The position numbers and the translations under genes were made by a program. This document shows positions 44,618-54,157 of a stretch of DNA of 64,000 bases, piece after piece. The stretch is from contig CBDBIG010000003.1 of NCBI GenBank assembly GCA_965205845.1, positions 744,001-808,000 on the forward strand. Direction: 5' to 3'. The notes under the pieces are model-generated. The model saw only the letters and a program-made list of their open reading frames with translations, searched no databases and was not told the DNA's origin. The stretch comes from CBDBIG01 sp965205845 [NCBI: bacterium]. Lineage in GTDB: Bacteria; SAR324. Within the stretch, counting starts at the first letter, position 1. Each line of letters opens with the position of its first letter.

Positions 44618-45319
44618 TTAGCCAACGTGCTGGGCAAACAGTGCCATGGAACGCTCCCAGGCCTGCTTGGCACTCTCAGCATGGTAGCTCTCACGCTTAT
44701 CACAGTTAAAGCCATGCCCCGCTTTTGGGTACACAAAAGTCTCTACCTTTGGGTTGCTCTTTGTGGCTTTTTGAACCTTTTCGACATCGCTCATGGGAAT
44801 CGAGGCATCGGTTTTGCCAAAATGAAATTGCGTGGGCATGTTCAGGGCGGTTGCCTCGGCTAAATTGGCTGCGATGCCACCCCCGTAGTAACTGGAGACC
44901 GCTGCGGGCTTTAAGCGGGTGGCGGCGAGGTAGGCATAGAAACCTCCCATACAAAAGCCAATCACACCGCATTTTTTTCCCCCCAATTCGGGCAGTGCGC
45001 CAAGCGCTTCTAAACTGGCTTTTATGTCGGCAGTGGCTTGGTCTGGGGAAACCGTTTGTCTGAGTTCAAGACCTCGCTTTGTGCCCTCAGCGTTATATTC
45101 TAATGCAATGTTGGGTTTGCTGCGCCAAAAGGCATCGTAAGCCAGGGCTGCGTAGCCTTCATCGGCAAGGCGTTCCGTCACCTCGCGAATATGCAAGTTA
45201 ACGCCAAAAATTTCTTGGATAACCAAGACACCACCTCGAATGCCGTCTTTTGGTGTGGCCAAAAATCCCGAAAAAGGGCCATTTGAGCTGGGTATAGAAA
45301 GCGTTTTTGTATCTGCCAT
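44618..45319 (-). CDS. Dienelactone hydrolase family protein
   Basis: 233 aa, typical length. Alpha/beta-hydrolase with the Cys nucleophile in GFCMGGFYAY (near 121-130), Asp in GKTDASIP (near 170) and His in AGHGFNCD (near 201). VIQEIFGVNLHIREVTERLA near 33-52 is the usual family start. Members hydrolyse lactones or esters; the true substrate is not evident because no aromatic-degradation genes are adjacent. Confidence 0.85.
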   Translation of the reverse strand: MADTKTLSIPSSNGPFSGFLATPKDGIRGGVLVIQEIFGVNLHIREVTERLADEGYAALAYDAFWRSKPNIALEYNAEGTKRGLELRQTVSPDQATADIKASLEALGALPELGGKKCGVIGFCMGGFYAYLAATRLKPAAVSSYYGGGIAANLAEATALNMPTQFHFGKTDASIPMSDVEKVQKATKSNPKVETFVYPKAGHGFNCDKRESYHAESAKQAWERSMALFAQHVG

Positions 45320-45421
45320 GATGTAAGTACCTTCGTATCTCTATTTTTTCACGAATTTAGAATGCGGTTTATTGAAGAAGGGGAATAGATTTTTGATGAA
45401 ACGTTATGCTTACGGGAAACC

Positions 45422-46036
45422 CTAGCGCTTTGGCCACACACGGTCCCGATTAACCCAAAGGGTTTTTTGATGGTGGCGAATGCCAACCCATTTATTTTTG
45501 CGCGTTGTTTCGATAAAAGCAGCGTACTTGCCCACCGTCAGCACCGATCTCCTGTTTTTATAATGGCGCCGAATTTTGGCATGGGTTTGGGCCACCACCA
45601 CACAGCGCTCTTTTTCTTGAACCAACGCTTTTTGCACCCAGTGCAAATCCCCATCAACATCTTGCACCCAAAGCCATGTTTTTTGGCGTCTTAGCAGTTT
45701 AAGAGGGGTGTGCTGCTGGGCTTGCCATGTAACACGGCTGGTGCTTTGTGGTTTTGCATGCAATGGTGCAAGGGGTGCCTTAACACATACATAGACAGGT
45801 TTTGCCGTTTTTGTTTGCCCATAGGCCAATCCCGCACCCGTAATGAAACCCAGCAAGGCACAAGCGATGCCCCCATGCACGCCACGCATTCCATTCCATA
45901 ATTCGGAAATGGGTCTCGCCAAAGGGTTCAAAAGTGAGGTGGGCAGCGGCATGGCCATTTCAAGAAAAAAAGGGGTGATGCTCCCGGAGCCATTCGATAA
46001 AGACAAAACGCAACGGTGGTAGTATGCAATTCTCAT
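45422..46036 (-). CDS. Exported SH3-like domain protein
   Basis: 204 aa in the longest frame; ATG 45889, which starts directly before the hydrophobic stretch CALLGFITGAGLAYG, is a good alternative. The mature part has two SH3-like repeats: VCVKAPLAPLHAKPQSTSR ... WLWVQDVDGDLHWVQKALV, then VVVAQTHAKIRRHYKNRRS ... NKWVGIRHHQKTLWVNRDRV. Such tandem bacterial SH3 domains are found in periplasmic proteins that act on or bind the wall. The function is not established. Confidence 0.65.
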   Translation of the reverse strand: MRIAYYHRCVLSLSNGSGSITPFFLEMAMPLPTSLLNPLARPISELWNGMRGVHGGIACALLGFITGAGLAYGQTKTAKPVYVCVKAPLAPLHAKPQSTSRVTWQAQQHTPLKLLRRQKTWLWVQDVDGDLHWVQKALVQEKERCVVVAQTHAKIRRHYKNRRSVLTVGKYAAFIETTRKNKWVGIRHHQKTLWVNRDRVWPKR

Positions 46037-46143
46037 AATAGGCTTGTCAAATAGCGTATCGGTGTGGGTGACACATGGGCTTGCTTGATTTGGGGGGGGG
46101 AGGATTTTTTGTGAAGCGAATCATTTTTGTATAAAAGGCTTTT

Positions 46144-47676
46144 ATGCTTGCCCAAACATCATCCGCTGCCCTGATCGGCGTCGAGGCGCACCCGATTGAG
46201 GTCGAACTCCATTTGGCCGTGGGGTTGAGCCAGTTTAACATTGTAGGGCTACCCGACGGTGCCATTCGCGAAAGCCGTGATCGGATTGCCGCTGCGATGA
46301 CCAATAGCGGGGTCCGCTTGCCTATTCGCCGCATCACCTGCAACTTAGCCCCTGCTGAAATGCGGAAAAGCGGCGCGGGTTTTGACCTGCCCATTGCAGC
46401 ATGCCTTTTGGCCAGCATTGACATCTTCCCTCCAGAGCGTCTCAATAACCTGATGTTGGCGGGGGAGCTCTCCCTTGAAGGGCGTGTCCGCCCCGTACGC
46501 GGTGCACTTTCAATGGCATTGCTCGCAAAGCAGCAAGGCAAAACCCTGGTATTGCCCGCAAAAAATGCCCTGGAAGCCTCGATTGTGCCCGGTTTGAGAT
46601 TGTATAGCATTGAATCACTCCACGCACTCATTGCATGGCTGCGCGATCACAAAACACCCCCTGTCCCAGAGGATGATGCCCGTGTTTTTGGGGACATGCT
46701 CTCTAAAAGGCAGGGGTTAGAGGGCGAGTTGCAAGATGTACGTGGCCAAGAACAAGCCAAGCGCGCCCTCGAACTTGCCGCATCGGGTGGGCATCATTTG
46801 TTGATGTTAGGACCGCCAGGTTCAGGAAAAACCATGCTCGCTCGCCGCTTCTCTGCCCTGCTTCCTTTAGCATCTTTTGACGAAGCTCTGGAAACGGCTA
46901 AAATTTACAGCGCAGCGGGTCATTTGAATGAAGAAAAGCCATGGCTTGCGGCACGCCCCTTTCGGATGCCCCATCATTCGATATCTCCCGTGGGGTTGGT
47001 GGGCGGTGGCTCCCCTCCTCAACCTGGGGAAATTTCCTTGGCACACCACGGGGTTCTTTTTTTGGATGAGTTGCCTGAGTTTTCTCGCGCTGTGCTGGAT
47101 TCATTGCGCCAGCCGCTCGAGGATGGGGATGTGGTGATTGTGCGTGCGATGCATCGTGCCAAATTCCCCTGTGCGTTTCAAATGCTATGTGCGATGAACC
47201 CTTGCCCTTGCGGTTTTTTAGGGGATACAAAACGCAGTTGTCGCTGTACCCAAGAGCAAGTGAGGCGCTATCGTGCCAAAGTATCGGGCCCTTTTTTAGA
47301 TCGCATTGACTTAAGGGTCGAAGCCCCATCTCCGTCTTTGGAAGCCTTGGCGGCGCCACGTCAAGGGGAGAGCACAGCGGCGATCCGCAAGCGTGTGCTG
47401 GCCTCGAGGCAAATGCAAACCAGGCGCTTTCGAGGCACGAATGTGCGGGTGAATGCACGCATGAACCCCGGGCAACTTGAGCGTTTTGCACCCCTTACTG
47501 AACCCGGATGGTCACTGTTGAACAAGGTATCGACCACGTTAAATTTAAGTGCTAGGGGGGTTTCGCGCGTGCGAAAGGTGGCGCGGACCATCGCCGACTT
47601 GGCCCATGCGGACCACATCGATTTAAACCATTTGCGCGAGGCGGTCCAGTTTCATCGTTTGGATTGGGGAGGGTGA
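46144..47676 (+). CDS. yifB: YifB/ComM family Mg-chelatase-like AAA+ ATPase
   Basis: 510 aa, normal length. The N-terminal ChlI-like domain contains FNIVGLPDGAIRESRDRIAA and APAEMRKSGAGFDLPIA. The AAA+ core has Walker A LGPPGSGKTML near 220-230, RPFRMPHHSISPVGLVGGG, and Walker B GVLFLDELPEF near 303. A zinc-like cluster CAMNPCPCG...CRCT follows. The C-terminal domain holds LNLSARGVSRVRKVARTIAD. ComM proteins are branch-migration helicases used in natural transformation. Its last 180 bp are repeated downstream in decayed copies. Confidence 0.9.
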   Translation: MLAQTSSAALIGVEAHPIEVELHLAVGLSQFNIVGLPDGAIRESRDRIAAAMTNSGVRLPIRRITCNLAPAEMRKSGAGFDLPIAACLLASIDIFPPERLNNLMLAGELSLEGRVRPVRGALSMALLAKQQGKTLVLPAKNALEASIVPGLRLYSIESLHALIAWLRDHKTPPVPEDDARVFGDMLSKRQGLEGELQDVRGQEQAKRALELAASGGHHLLMLGPPGSGKTMLARRFSALLPLASFDEALETAKIYSAAGHLNEEKPWLAARPFRMPHHSISPVGLVGGGSPPQPGEISLAHHGVLFLDELPEFSRAVLDSLRQPLEDGDVVIVRAMHRAKFPCAFQMLCAMNPCPCGFLGDTKRSCRCTQEQVRRYRAKVSGPFLDRIDLRVEAPSPSLEALAAPRQGESTAAIRKRVLASRQMQTRRFRGTNVRVNARMNPGQLERFAPLTEPGWSLLNKVSTTLNLSARGVSRVRKVARTIADLAHADHIDLNHLREAVQFHRLDWGG

Positions 47677-48240
47677 CCCCACTGCGCAATCCTTGCTGTT
47701 GCGCTCAGGTGGCGACGCGCGTTACATTTAGGTGCTAGGGGGGGGGTCGCGCGTGGGATAAGGTGGCGCGGACCATCGCCGACTTGGCCGATCGCGGACC
47801 ACATCGATTTAAACCATTTGCGCGAGGCGGTCCCGTTTCATCGTTTGGATTGGGGAGGATGACCCCACTGAGCAATCCTTGCTGTTGCGCTCAGGTGGCG
47901 ACGCGCGTTAAATTGAAGTGCTCGGGGGAGGGGTTCGCGCGTGGGATAAGGTGGCGCGGACCATCAGCCGATTTTGGCCGATCGCGGACCACATCGATTT
48001 AAACCATTTGCGCGAGGCGGTCCCGTTTCATCGTTTGGATTGGGGGGGATGACCCCACTGAGCAATCCTTGCTGTTGCGCTCAGGTGGCGACGCGCGTTA
48101 AATTGAAGTGCTAGGGGGAGGTGTCCGCGCGTGGGATAAGGTGGCGCGGACCATCGCCGACTTGGCCGATCGCGGACCACATCGATTTTAAACCATTTGC
48201 GCGAGGCGGTCCCGTTTCATCGTTTGGATTGGGGGGTAAT
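47677..48240 (+). pseudogene. Three decayed tandem copies of the yifB 3' end
   Basis: Segments matching the codons for the last 45 or so YifB residues recur at about 47719, 47902 and 48090, with a period of about 185-190 bp. Each copy has single-base insertions or deletions (for example GATCGCGGACCAC against GCGGACCAC) that break the frame. Between copies runs GACCCCACTGAGCAATCCTT. Divergence is higher than in other arrays here, so this one looks older. Confidence 0.85.
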
Positions 48241-48475
48241 CTGTCGTGCGCTTCCTAACAGCTTGTATGGTAGAAAGCAATTATGTTACCTTGGGGAGGG
48301 TGGGGGTGTAACTTTTGCTTCTTGCTGCCAAAATCTTGCAGAAGAACGGGGTACTTTGCATACACATTGCACAACGATCGCTGATGCAGCTTCCTTTTTA
48401 GTGGAATGATTAAGGAATTTTTCAAAAATACCTCCCAAAACCCTTTTCGCCCCACGTTATTACGGTGCCCGAGTT
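48241..48475. other. Leader region of the chemoreceptor gene
   Basis: 235 bp with no gene. It contains G-rich (48290-48308) and AT-rich (48405-48430) stretches; no specific promoter could be fixed. Confidence 0.4.
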
Positions 48476-50233
48476 ATGGAATTGTTGAATACAAGAAAAA
48501 ATGGGTTAAGCACGGCGTTGCAACGCCTTTTTGTGGTGTTTCACCTCAAAATGTCGACCAGACTTTACGCAATTTACCTGCTCACAGGGTTAGTCGCCGT
48601 TTTTGTGTTGGTTTTGCAGAGTATTCAGGCGCAAAACTTTCGTGATCAATATGAGGATATTTTGAACGAAGTGGTGGTTCAATCGAACGAGGCCAGAAAC
48701 CTTAGCTTAGGGTATCGTGAGATGCATCGCTATTGGTATGAATTGCTATTGCGTGGGGATAATCGCAAGTTGTTTGACGAACTATACCAGAAGATTATTA
48801 TCGAGCGTCAACGCGTGCAAAAAACGTTATTCAGTGCGCATTCACATAATGTCAGTACAGAGGTAAATGAGGAACTTGATCAATTTTCCTCCCATTTTAT
48901 TCGCTTTGCTCAAGCCGTTGATGGTGCGGTTGCAGAGGCGCGCAAGAGCATTATTCACGACCCCTTTGCGATGGAGGCGAAGGTTCAAGCTTTTCATGAA
49001 CCTCCTTTGCGCAACCTGCGTGCCATGATCTCTGCTTTGGATAGGGTGGTGGCCATGAAGCGTGAGCAATTAGAAAAGCGTGTGGGGGAGACATTGGTAG
49101 CGAACGTGATTATTTCGACCCTGTTACTTGGCATGGCCTTCATGGGCGTGTTTTTTGTGATTCGCTCCTTAAACCGACACCTGCAAAGCACCATCTTCAG
49201 TCTGCAAGAAACCAACAATCAGGTTAGTGAAGCCTCACAACATAGTGCCCAGGCAGGGATGGCGTTGGCTCAAAGTACCAATGAGCAGGCAGCGGCCATT
49301 CAAGAGACAACCGCGACCCTTGAGCAAGTTTCGGGTTCATCACGCGAGGCGTCGGGCAAGGTAGGCACCGTGCTGAGCTCCGCCCAGGAGGTTTCCGCGG
49401 AAACCAGGCGGAGCGAACAGTCGATGCAGCGGATGGACCAAGCTATTCAAGACATTAAAAATTCTGCCGATAACTCGGCCAAAATCATTAAGACCATTGA
49501 CGAAATTGCCTTTCAAACCAATTTGTTGGCCCTTAACGCCGCCGTTGAGGCTGCCCGTGCTGGTGAGGCGGGGCGGGGCTTTGCCGTGGTGGCAGATGAG
49601 GTGCGCAGCTTGGCCATGCGAAGCGCAGAGGCTGCCGGTGAAACCAGTGCCCTTATTCACAGTTCCCAATCGCGTGCCGTTCAAGGGGTGACTGCAGCCA
49701 AAGAGATGCAAGCCAGTTTGTTGGCGATTGACGGTGGTTTGGAAACCATTTTGAAATTCCTCGACGAAATGATGAGTTCGCATCAAGCGCAACTGCAAGG
49801 CATTACGCAAATTAATAACTCTATGAGTCAAATTGATGCCATTACCCAAGGGAATGCCTCGCAGGCAGAAGAGTCCTCTGCAGCCAGCCAACAACTTGCT
49901 GAGCTGGCCACGGGTTTGCGCACCTGGGTGGGGGATTTGCGCCTCTTGGTCGAAGGTCCACTCGAAGATGACAAGCTCACCAGTGCCTTGCCTTGGCAAC
50001 AAGAGGGGGATTTGGATAAATCGAGCAGTTGGCTGCCCCAGTGGTTGCAGCGTTCGAGCAAGCAGAAAACCACCTACAGCTTGCGCGAACTGATTAGCCG
50101 CGAAGGTGAAAAAGGCTTCGTTTCCCCCTTAACCCGCCAACAGGACAAAACGGTTGACGAAAATAGTATGTGGGGCCGTAATGGCAAAGAAACGGTGTCG
50201 GAGGAAAATTTTAAGGACTTTCGACCGTCTTAA
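48476..50233 (+). CDS. Methyl-accepting chemotaxis protein
   Basis: 585 aa. TM1 is at about 32-50 ([18 protein letters not shown]) and TM2 at about 205-228 ([20 protein letters not shown]), enclosing a helical four-helix-type sensor of about 150 residues. The cytoplasmic signalling hairpin [20 protein letters not shown] ... [15 protein letters not shown] is near 342-380 and is near-invariant in the family. The tail from about 505 to 585 is extra, polar and without a recognisable CheR-docking pentapeptide. It senses an unknown ligand and controls CheA; no che genes are adjacent. ATG 48551 ([11 protein letters not shown]) is an alternative start. Confidence 0.88.
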   Translation: MELLNTRKNGLSTALQRLFVVFHLKMSTRLYAIYLLTGLVAVFVLVLQSIQAQNFRDQYEDILNEVVVQSNEARNLSLGYREMHRYWYELLLRGDNRKLFDELYQKIIIERQRVQKTLFSAHSHNVSTEVNEELDQFSSHFIRFAQAVDGAVAEARKSIIHDPFAMEAKVQAFHEPPLRNLRAMISALDRVVAMKREQLEKRVGETLVANVIISTLLLGMAFMGVFFVIRSLNRHLQSTIFSLQETNNQVSEASQHSAQAGMALAQSTNEQAAAIQETTATLEQVSGSSREASGKVGTVLSSAQEVSAETRRSEQSMQRMDQAIQDIKNSADNSAKIIKTIDEIAFQTNLLALNAAVEAARAGEAGRGFAVVADEVRSLAMRSAEAAGETSALIHSSQSRAVQGVTAAKEMQASLLAIDGGLETILKFLDEMMSSHQAQLQGITQINNSMSQIDAITQGNASQAEESSAASQQLAELATGLRTWVGDLRLLVEGPLEDDKLTSALPWQQEGDLDKSSSWLPQWLQRSSKQKTTYSLRELISREGEKGFVSPLTRQQDKTVDENSMWGRNGKETVSEENFKDFRPS

Positions 50234-50234
50234 A

Positions 50235-50440
50235 ACCCACCGTCCAGGGAGGCATTTTTGGGCAAAGGGCTTCTGTGGGGACCTCCTCCTTAAAATTCAC
50301 CGTCCAGGGATGGATTTTTGGGCAAAATTTCACATGCTTAACATCCACCGTCCAGGGATGGATTTTTGGGCAAAATTTCACATGCTTAACATCCACCGTC
50401 CAGGGATGCGTTTTTGGGCAAAGGGCTCGTGGGGACCTCC
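50235..50440. repeat. 47-60-bp array with CACCGTCCAGGGATGG core
   Basis: Core copies start at 50239, 50299, 50346 and 50394, each followed by ATTTTTGGGCAAA. The outer copies share GGGCTTCTGTGGGGACCTCC-type ends and the inner two share AATTTCACATGCTTAACATC. The array begins just after the chemoreceptor stop; TTTTCGACCGTC at its end suggests a relation to the first unit. Confidence 0.85.
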
Positions 50441-50444
50441 TTTT

Positions 50445-50696
50445 TTGATGGCATACCCCCTTAAAATAGGGTAGTAAAAGGGACCTCGAGAGCAAGGTTT
50501 TTGGCCTCGCATGAACCATGCCTTCGGGTAGATCGTCAATGATGCTCCCTTTATTTTATTAAGGGGGGTAAAGTATTTGGCAGCGGGATGAAAGTAAAAG
50601 CTTGTATTGAGTGGTGCGCTTTGGATAGGGTATCCCTTTATTGTGATTTAAAACGCATTTGGTGCAACACTATCCTTTGAGTTAGAAGCAAACGCT
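50445..50696. other. Leader region of rpsB-tsf
   Basis: About 250 bp without a gene. It contains TTGTATTGAGTGGTGCGC followed by GGATAGGGTATCC (about 50606-50637), which may hold the promoter. A GAGTTAGAAGC segment just before the ATG gives only a weak ribosome-binding site. Confidence 0.35.
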
Positions 50697-52583
50697 ATGG
50701 CTGTGGTTTCGGTAAAGCAAATTTTGGAATCGGGTGCCCATTACGGACATCTTGCCCGTCGTTGGCACCCTAAAATGGCAAGGTACATTTATGGCCTTAA
50801 GCATGGGGTGCATATTATTGATTTGCAACAGACGTTGCGCCAATTAAAACGGGCGTATTTGTTTGTGCGCGATCTAAGTGCCAAAGGGAACATGGTGCTT
50901 TTTGCTGCCACCAAGCGCCAGGCACGCGAGGTTATCCAAGAAGAAGCGACGCGATGTGGGGCTTACTATATTAATGGGCGTTGGCTCGGTGGGTTGCTCA
51001 CCAATTTTCAAACCGTGCGGGGGTCGATTAGTACGCTCAAGCGTATTGAGGAACACCGCGGTGAAGATGGTTTGTATGAAGGCATGATTAAAAAAGAAGC
51101 GGGGTTGATGGAAAAAAGTCGCCTGAAGTTGGAGCAAGCTTTAGGCGGGATTAAAGAGATGAAGCGCTTGCCAGGGGCGTTGTTTGTGATTGATTGCAAT
51201 AAGGAGCACTTGGCATTAAAGGAAGCCCGAAAATTGCATATGCCCATTATCGCCGTGGTCGATACCAATTGCGACCCCAGCCATGTGGATTATGTGATTC
51301 CAGGCAACGATGATTCTATCCGCTCCATTCGCCTGTTTTCTGCTGTAATGGCCAGCGCGGTGTTGGAAGGTAAGGCCATTTACGAGGCACGCAGATCGGA
51401 GATTGTCGCGGCCAATAAGGTGCGTAATGCAGGCCATAAAGCGCGCAAACCCAGGGATGGCAAGCCCGCTTCAAGAAAAGCCCCAGATAAGGCCGTTCAA
51501 AAAGCGCCAAATCCTTTGCCTGCCAAGGCAGCCATGCCCAGCGTGAATCCAAGCATGCCCAGCGTGAATCCAAGCATGCCCAGCGTGAATCCAAGCATGC
51601 CCAGCGTGAATCCAAGCATGCCCAGCGTGAATCCAAGCATGCCCAGCGTGAATCCAAGCATGCCCAGCGTGAATCCAAGTACGGACCCCGCAAAAACGCC
51701 CGCGCCATCTGATGCTGGAGTGCAGGTGAGTGTTTCGGCCAAAACCGTGATGAGCCTGCGTGCCGCAACGGGAGCTGGGGTGATGGAATGCAAGGCGGCG
51801 TTGCAAGAGGTTAACGGAGATATTGAGGCAGCCAAAAAGCATTTACGCGTTAAAGGCGTTGCGATTGCGCAAAAAAAAGCGGGGCGCGAAGCCAATGAAG
51901 GCGCCATTGCCATTGTTTTTTCTGAAGATAAAAGCAAAGCCTCAATGGTGCGCATGGCTTGTGAGACCGATTTTGTGGCGCGCAACGCGCAATTTCAAGG
52001 ATTGCTCCAGCGCGTCACCAAGCAAGTATTGGCGCAGGGTCCCCAGGATGTTCTGACCCAAAAGCCCGTTGAGGGTGAGGGTGAAACCATGGAGGCTGTG
52101 TTGACTGAAGGGATTCAAGCCATGGGCGAAAATTTACGCATTGAAGAGAGTGTGTGTGTTTTTGCAAAAGCCCATAATGTGCTGGGGGGCTATGTTCACA
52201 CCAACCACAAAGTTGCTGTGCTGGTGCGCTTGGAAGCCCAAACCCAACAACAACCCAAAGCCTTAGAAGATTTGGTGCGCGATTTGGCGATGCATGCCGC
52301 TGCCATGCCTGTGTTGGCAATCGAAGAACAAGGGCTTGGTTCGGATGTGTTGGCTAAAGAAAAAGCGATTGCAGAGGCGCAGTTTGATGCGTTAGGCAAG
52401 CCCGAAAACCTGAAAGAAAAAATTGTGCAAGGGCGGATGCGAAAATTTGTTCAAGAAAGTACCTTGTTAGGGCAGACCTTCGTTAAAGACCCCAAAAAGA
52501 CGATCTCTACTTTGCTCCAAGAGGCGGAGAAAACCCAAGGAGGTCTTGTGAAAGTGGTGCAGTTGATTAAGTATCAAGTTTGA
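50697..52583 (+). CDS. rpsB-tsf: Ribosomal protein uS2 fused to elongation factor Ts
   Basis: 628 aa in one frame without a stop. Residues 1-235 are S2 (SGAHYGHLARRWHPKMARYI; GRWLGGLLTNFQTV; IIAVVDTNCDPSHVDYVIPG; DDSIRSIRLFS). Residues 240-343 are a basic, Pro/Ala-rich linker with seven MPSVNPS units (280-328). Residues 344-628 are EF-Ts (LRAATGAGVMECKAAL; IAQKKAGREANEGAIA; ACETDFVARN). A GGAG (51717-51720) five bases before an in-frame GTG (51726) would start a protein MSVSAKTVMSLRAATGAG, exactly the usual EF-Ts N-terminus and length (285 aa). Free EF-Ts could therefore also be made by internal initiation. pyrH and frr follow in the standard order. Confidence 0.9.
   Translation: MAVVSVKQILESGAHYGHLARRWHPKMARYIYGLKHGVHIIDLQQTLRQLKRAYLFVRDLSAKGNMVLFAATKRQAREVIQEEATRCGAYYINGRWLGGLLTNFQTVRGSISTLKRIEEHRGEDGLYEGMIKKEAGLMEKSRLKLEQALGGIKEMKRLPGALFVIDCNKEHLALKEARKLHMPIIAVVDTNCDPSHVDYVIPGNDDSIRSIRLFSAVMASAVLEGKAIYEARRSEIVAANKVRNAGHKARKPRDGKPASRKAPDKAVQKAPNPLPAKAAMPSVNPSMPSVNPSMPSVNPSMPSVNPSMPSVNPSMPSVNPSMPSVNPSTDPAKTPAPSDAGVQVSVSAKTVMSLRAATGAGVMECKAALQEVNGDIEAAKKHLRVKGVAIAQKKAGREANEGAIAIVFSEDKSKASMVRMACETDFVARNAQFQGLLQRVTKQVLAQGPQDVLTQKPVEGEGETMEAVLTEGIQAMGENLRIEESVCVFAKAHNVLGGYVHTNHKVAVLVRLEAQTQQQPKALEDLVRDLAMHAAAMPVLAIEEQGLGSDVLAKEKAIAEAQFDALGKPENLKEKIVQGRMRKFVQESTLLGQTFVKDPKKTISTLLQEAEKTQGGLVKVVQLIKYQV
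51534..51680. repeat. 21-bp coding repeat, seven copies
   Basis: The unit ATGCCCAGCGTGAATCCAAG(C) encodes MPSVNPS. The seven copies look identical at the DNA level except the last base of the last unit, which suggests recent expansion. It forms the flexible part of the S2-EF-Ts linker. Confidence 0.95.
51717..51728 (+). promoter_or_regulatory. Possible internal ribosome-binding site and GTG start for EF-Ts
   Basis: GGAG, a five-base spacer (TGCAG) and GTG in the rpsB-tsf frame. The site coincides with where EF-Ts proteins normally begin. It may be a relic of the separate tsf gene or still active. Confidence 0.5.
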
Positions 52584-52627
52584 GTGTGCTGAATTTCTCA
52601 CCTTAAACAAAACGTGTATTGCGGTTT

Positions 52628-53395
52628 ATGGAAAAACGACAACCACCCCCCGTTACCACATTAAAGCCCTGCTTTAAACGCGTTTTGCTCAAATTGAGTG
52701 GGGAGGTTTTTGGTGGGGAACAGGGCTTTGGTTTTGACTATGCCGTCATTCGGCAGTTGGCCACGCAAATTGTCAAGCTCAAGCGGGCGGGAGTGCAGGT
52801 GGGGATTGTGATTGGAGGCGGGAATATCTTTCGTGGTGCTCCCAATGCCCCAGAAGGAATGGACCGCGTGGTGGCAGACCACATGGGAATGCTGGCCACC
52901 CTTATTAACTGCCTTGCCATGCAAGATGCACTAGAACGTGAGGGTGCCGACACGCGGGTGCTTTCTGCGATTGAAATTCGTGCCATCGCCGAATCCCACA
53001 TTAAGCGTAGGGTTGATCGCCATTTGGAAAAAGGGCGCATCGTGCTGTTTGCTGCGGGAACGGGAAACCCTTTTTTTACCACCGACACCGCGGCTTCTTT
53101 GCGTGCCTCCGAAATAAGCGCCCAAGTACTAATCAAGGGCACCAAGGTCGACGGGGTGTATGATCGCGATCCCATGAAAGATGAGCACGCTGTGCGCTAT
53201 GAGACCTTGACGTATGATCAAGCACTGAGGGAAAATTTACGCGTAATGGACTCAACCGCATTGGCCTTTTGCCGCGAAAACCGAATGCCTATTTTGGTAT
53301 TGAACATTCGCGAAAAAGAGACTTTGGTACGTGCCGTGGTGGGAGGTGAACGGGTGGGTACGTGGATCCAACGTACAGGCACTGACAACCCCTAA
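52628..53395 (+). CDS. pyrH: Uridylate kinase
   Basis: About 255 aa from ATG 52628 (TTG 52619 is the only longer alternative). The amino-acid-kinase fold motifs are RVLLKLSGEVFGG, GIVIGGGNIFRGAPN (near 60-75), VVADHMGMLATLINCLAMQD, AAGTGNPFFTTDTAASLRA and KGTKVDGVYDRDP. It phosphorylates UMP to UDP. It sits between rpsB-tsf and frr, the conserved bacterial order. Confidence 0.93.
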   Translation: MEKRQPPPVTTLKPCFKRVLLKLSGEVFGGEQGFGFDYAVIRQLATQIVKLKRAGVQVGIVIGGGNIFRGAPNAPEGMDRVVADHMGMLATLINCLAMQDALEREGADTRVLSAIEIRAIAESHIKRRVDRHLEKGRIVLFAAGTGNPFFTTDTAASLRASEISAQVLIKGTKVDGVYDRDPMKDEHAVRYETLTYDQALRENLRVMDSTALAFCRENRMPILVLNIREKETLVRAVVGGERVGTWIQRTGTDNP

Positions 53396-53587
53396 AATGG
53401 TGTGGTAAGGATTGGTAGACAACCGAATTTGAAGGATAACGGTTTTACTAACAGCCCAAGGCAGTTGCAAAGTGCCTAAAATCAGGTTTTTTTCTCGGCT
53501 TGTGTGTGATGCATCAACCCGCCATCACCCATAAAGATGCTCCTTCATCAGAATGATGACCTTTGCTTTCATAAGGGATAAGCCGCT

Positions 53588-54157
53588 GTGGATCTGACAG
53601 ACGTGAATGCCGTTCAAGCAGAGATGAAGCGCAAAATCGCGCAATCGCTGCGCTTTGCGAGCGAGGAATTTGCAAGTTTGCGGACAGGGCGTGCTTCTGG
53701 GGGAATGCTCGAAAACATTGGGGTCGATTACTACGGCAACACCACTCCCTTGGCTCAATTGGGCAATATTACCGTCCCAGAACCCCAATTGCTTGTGGTG
53801 CAGGTGTACGATGCGGCTGTGGTAAAAGCGGTTGAAAAAGCCATTGTCAACTCCAATTTGGGATTATCGCCCAACACTGAGGGAACGGTGTTGCGGATTG
53901 TGGTGCCCGTGCTGACCGCGGAGCGTCGTAAACTCCTTGTACGCCAACTGCGTAAAATGGGTGAAGAGCATAAGGTGGTGTTGCGTAATTTACGCCGTGA
54001 GGCCAATGACAAAGCAAAGCACTTGGAGAAGGAAAAAATCATCTCACAAGATGCGCTGCATGCCGCAGAATCGGACATTCAAACCGAGATAGATGACGCC
54101 ATTCAACGAGCAGATCAAATGATGAAAAACAAAGAAAAAGAACTGATGCAAGTATAA
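53588..54157 (+). CDS. frr: Ribosome recycling factor
   Basis: 189 aa from GTG 53588, with AAGGGAT about 11 bases upstream. SLRTGRASGGMLENIGVDYYG, PLAQLGNITVPEPQLLVVQ, LGLSPNTEGTVLRIVVPVLT and RRKLLVRQLRKMGEEHKV are family landmarks. RRF frees ribosomes after termination together with EF-G. The usual uppS-cdsA-dxr genes do not follow; cdsA and rseP are 10-16 kb away in this window. Confidence 0.94.
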   Translation: MDLTDVNAVQAEMKRKIAQSLRFASEEFASLRTGRASGGMLENIGVDYYGNTTPLAQLGNITVPEPQLLVVQVYDAAVVKAVEKAIVNSNLGLSPNTEGTVLRIVVPVLTAERRKLLVRQLRKMGEEHKVVLRNLRREANDKAKHLEKEKIISQDALHAAESDIQTEIDDAIQRADQMMKNKEKELMQV

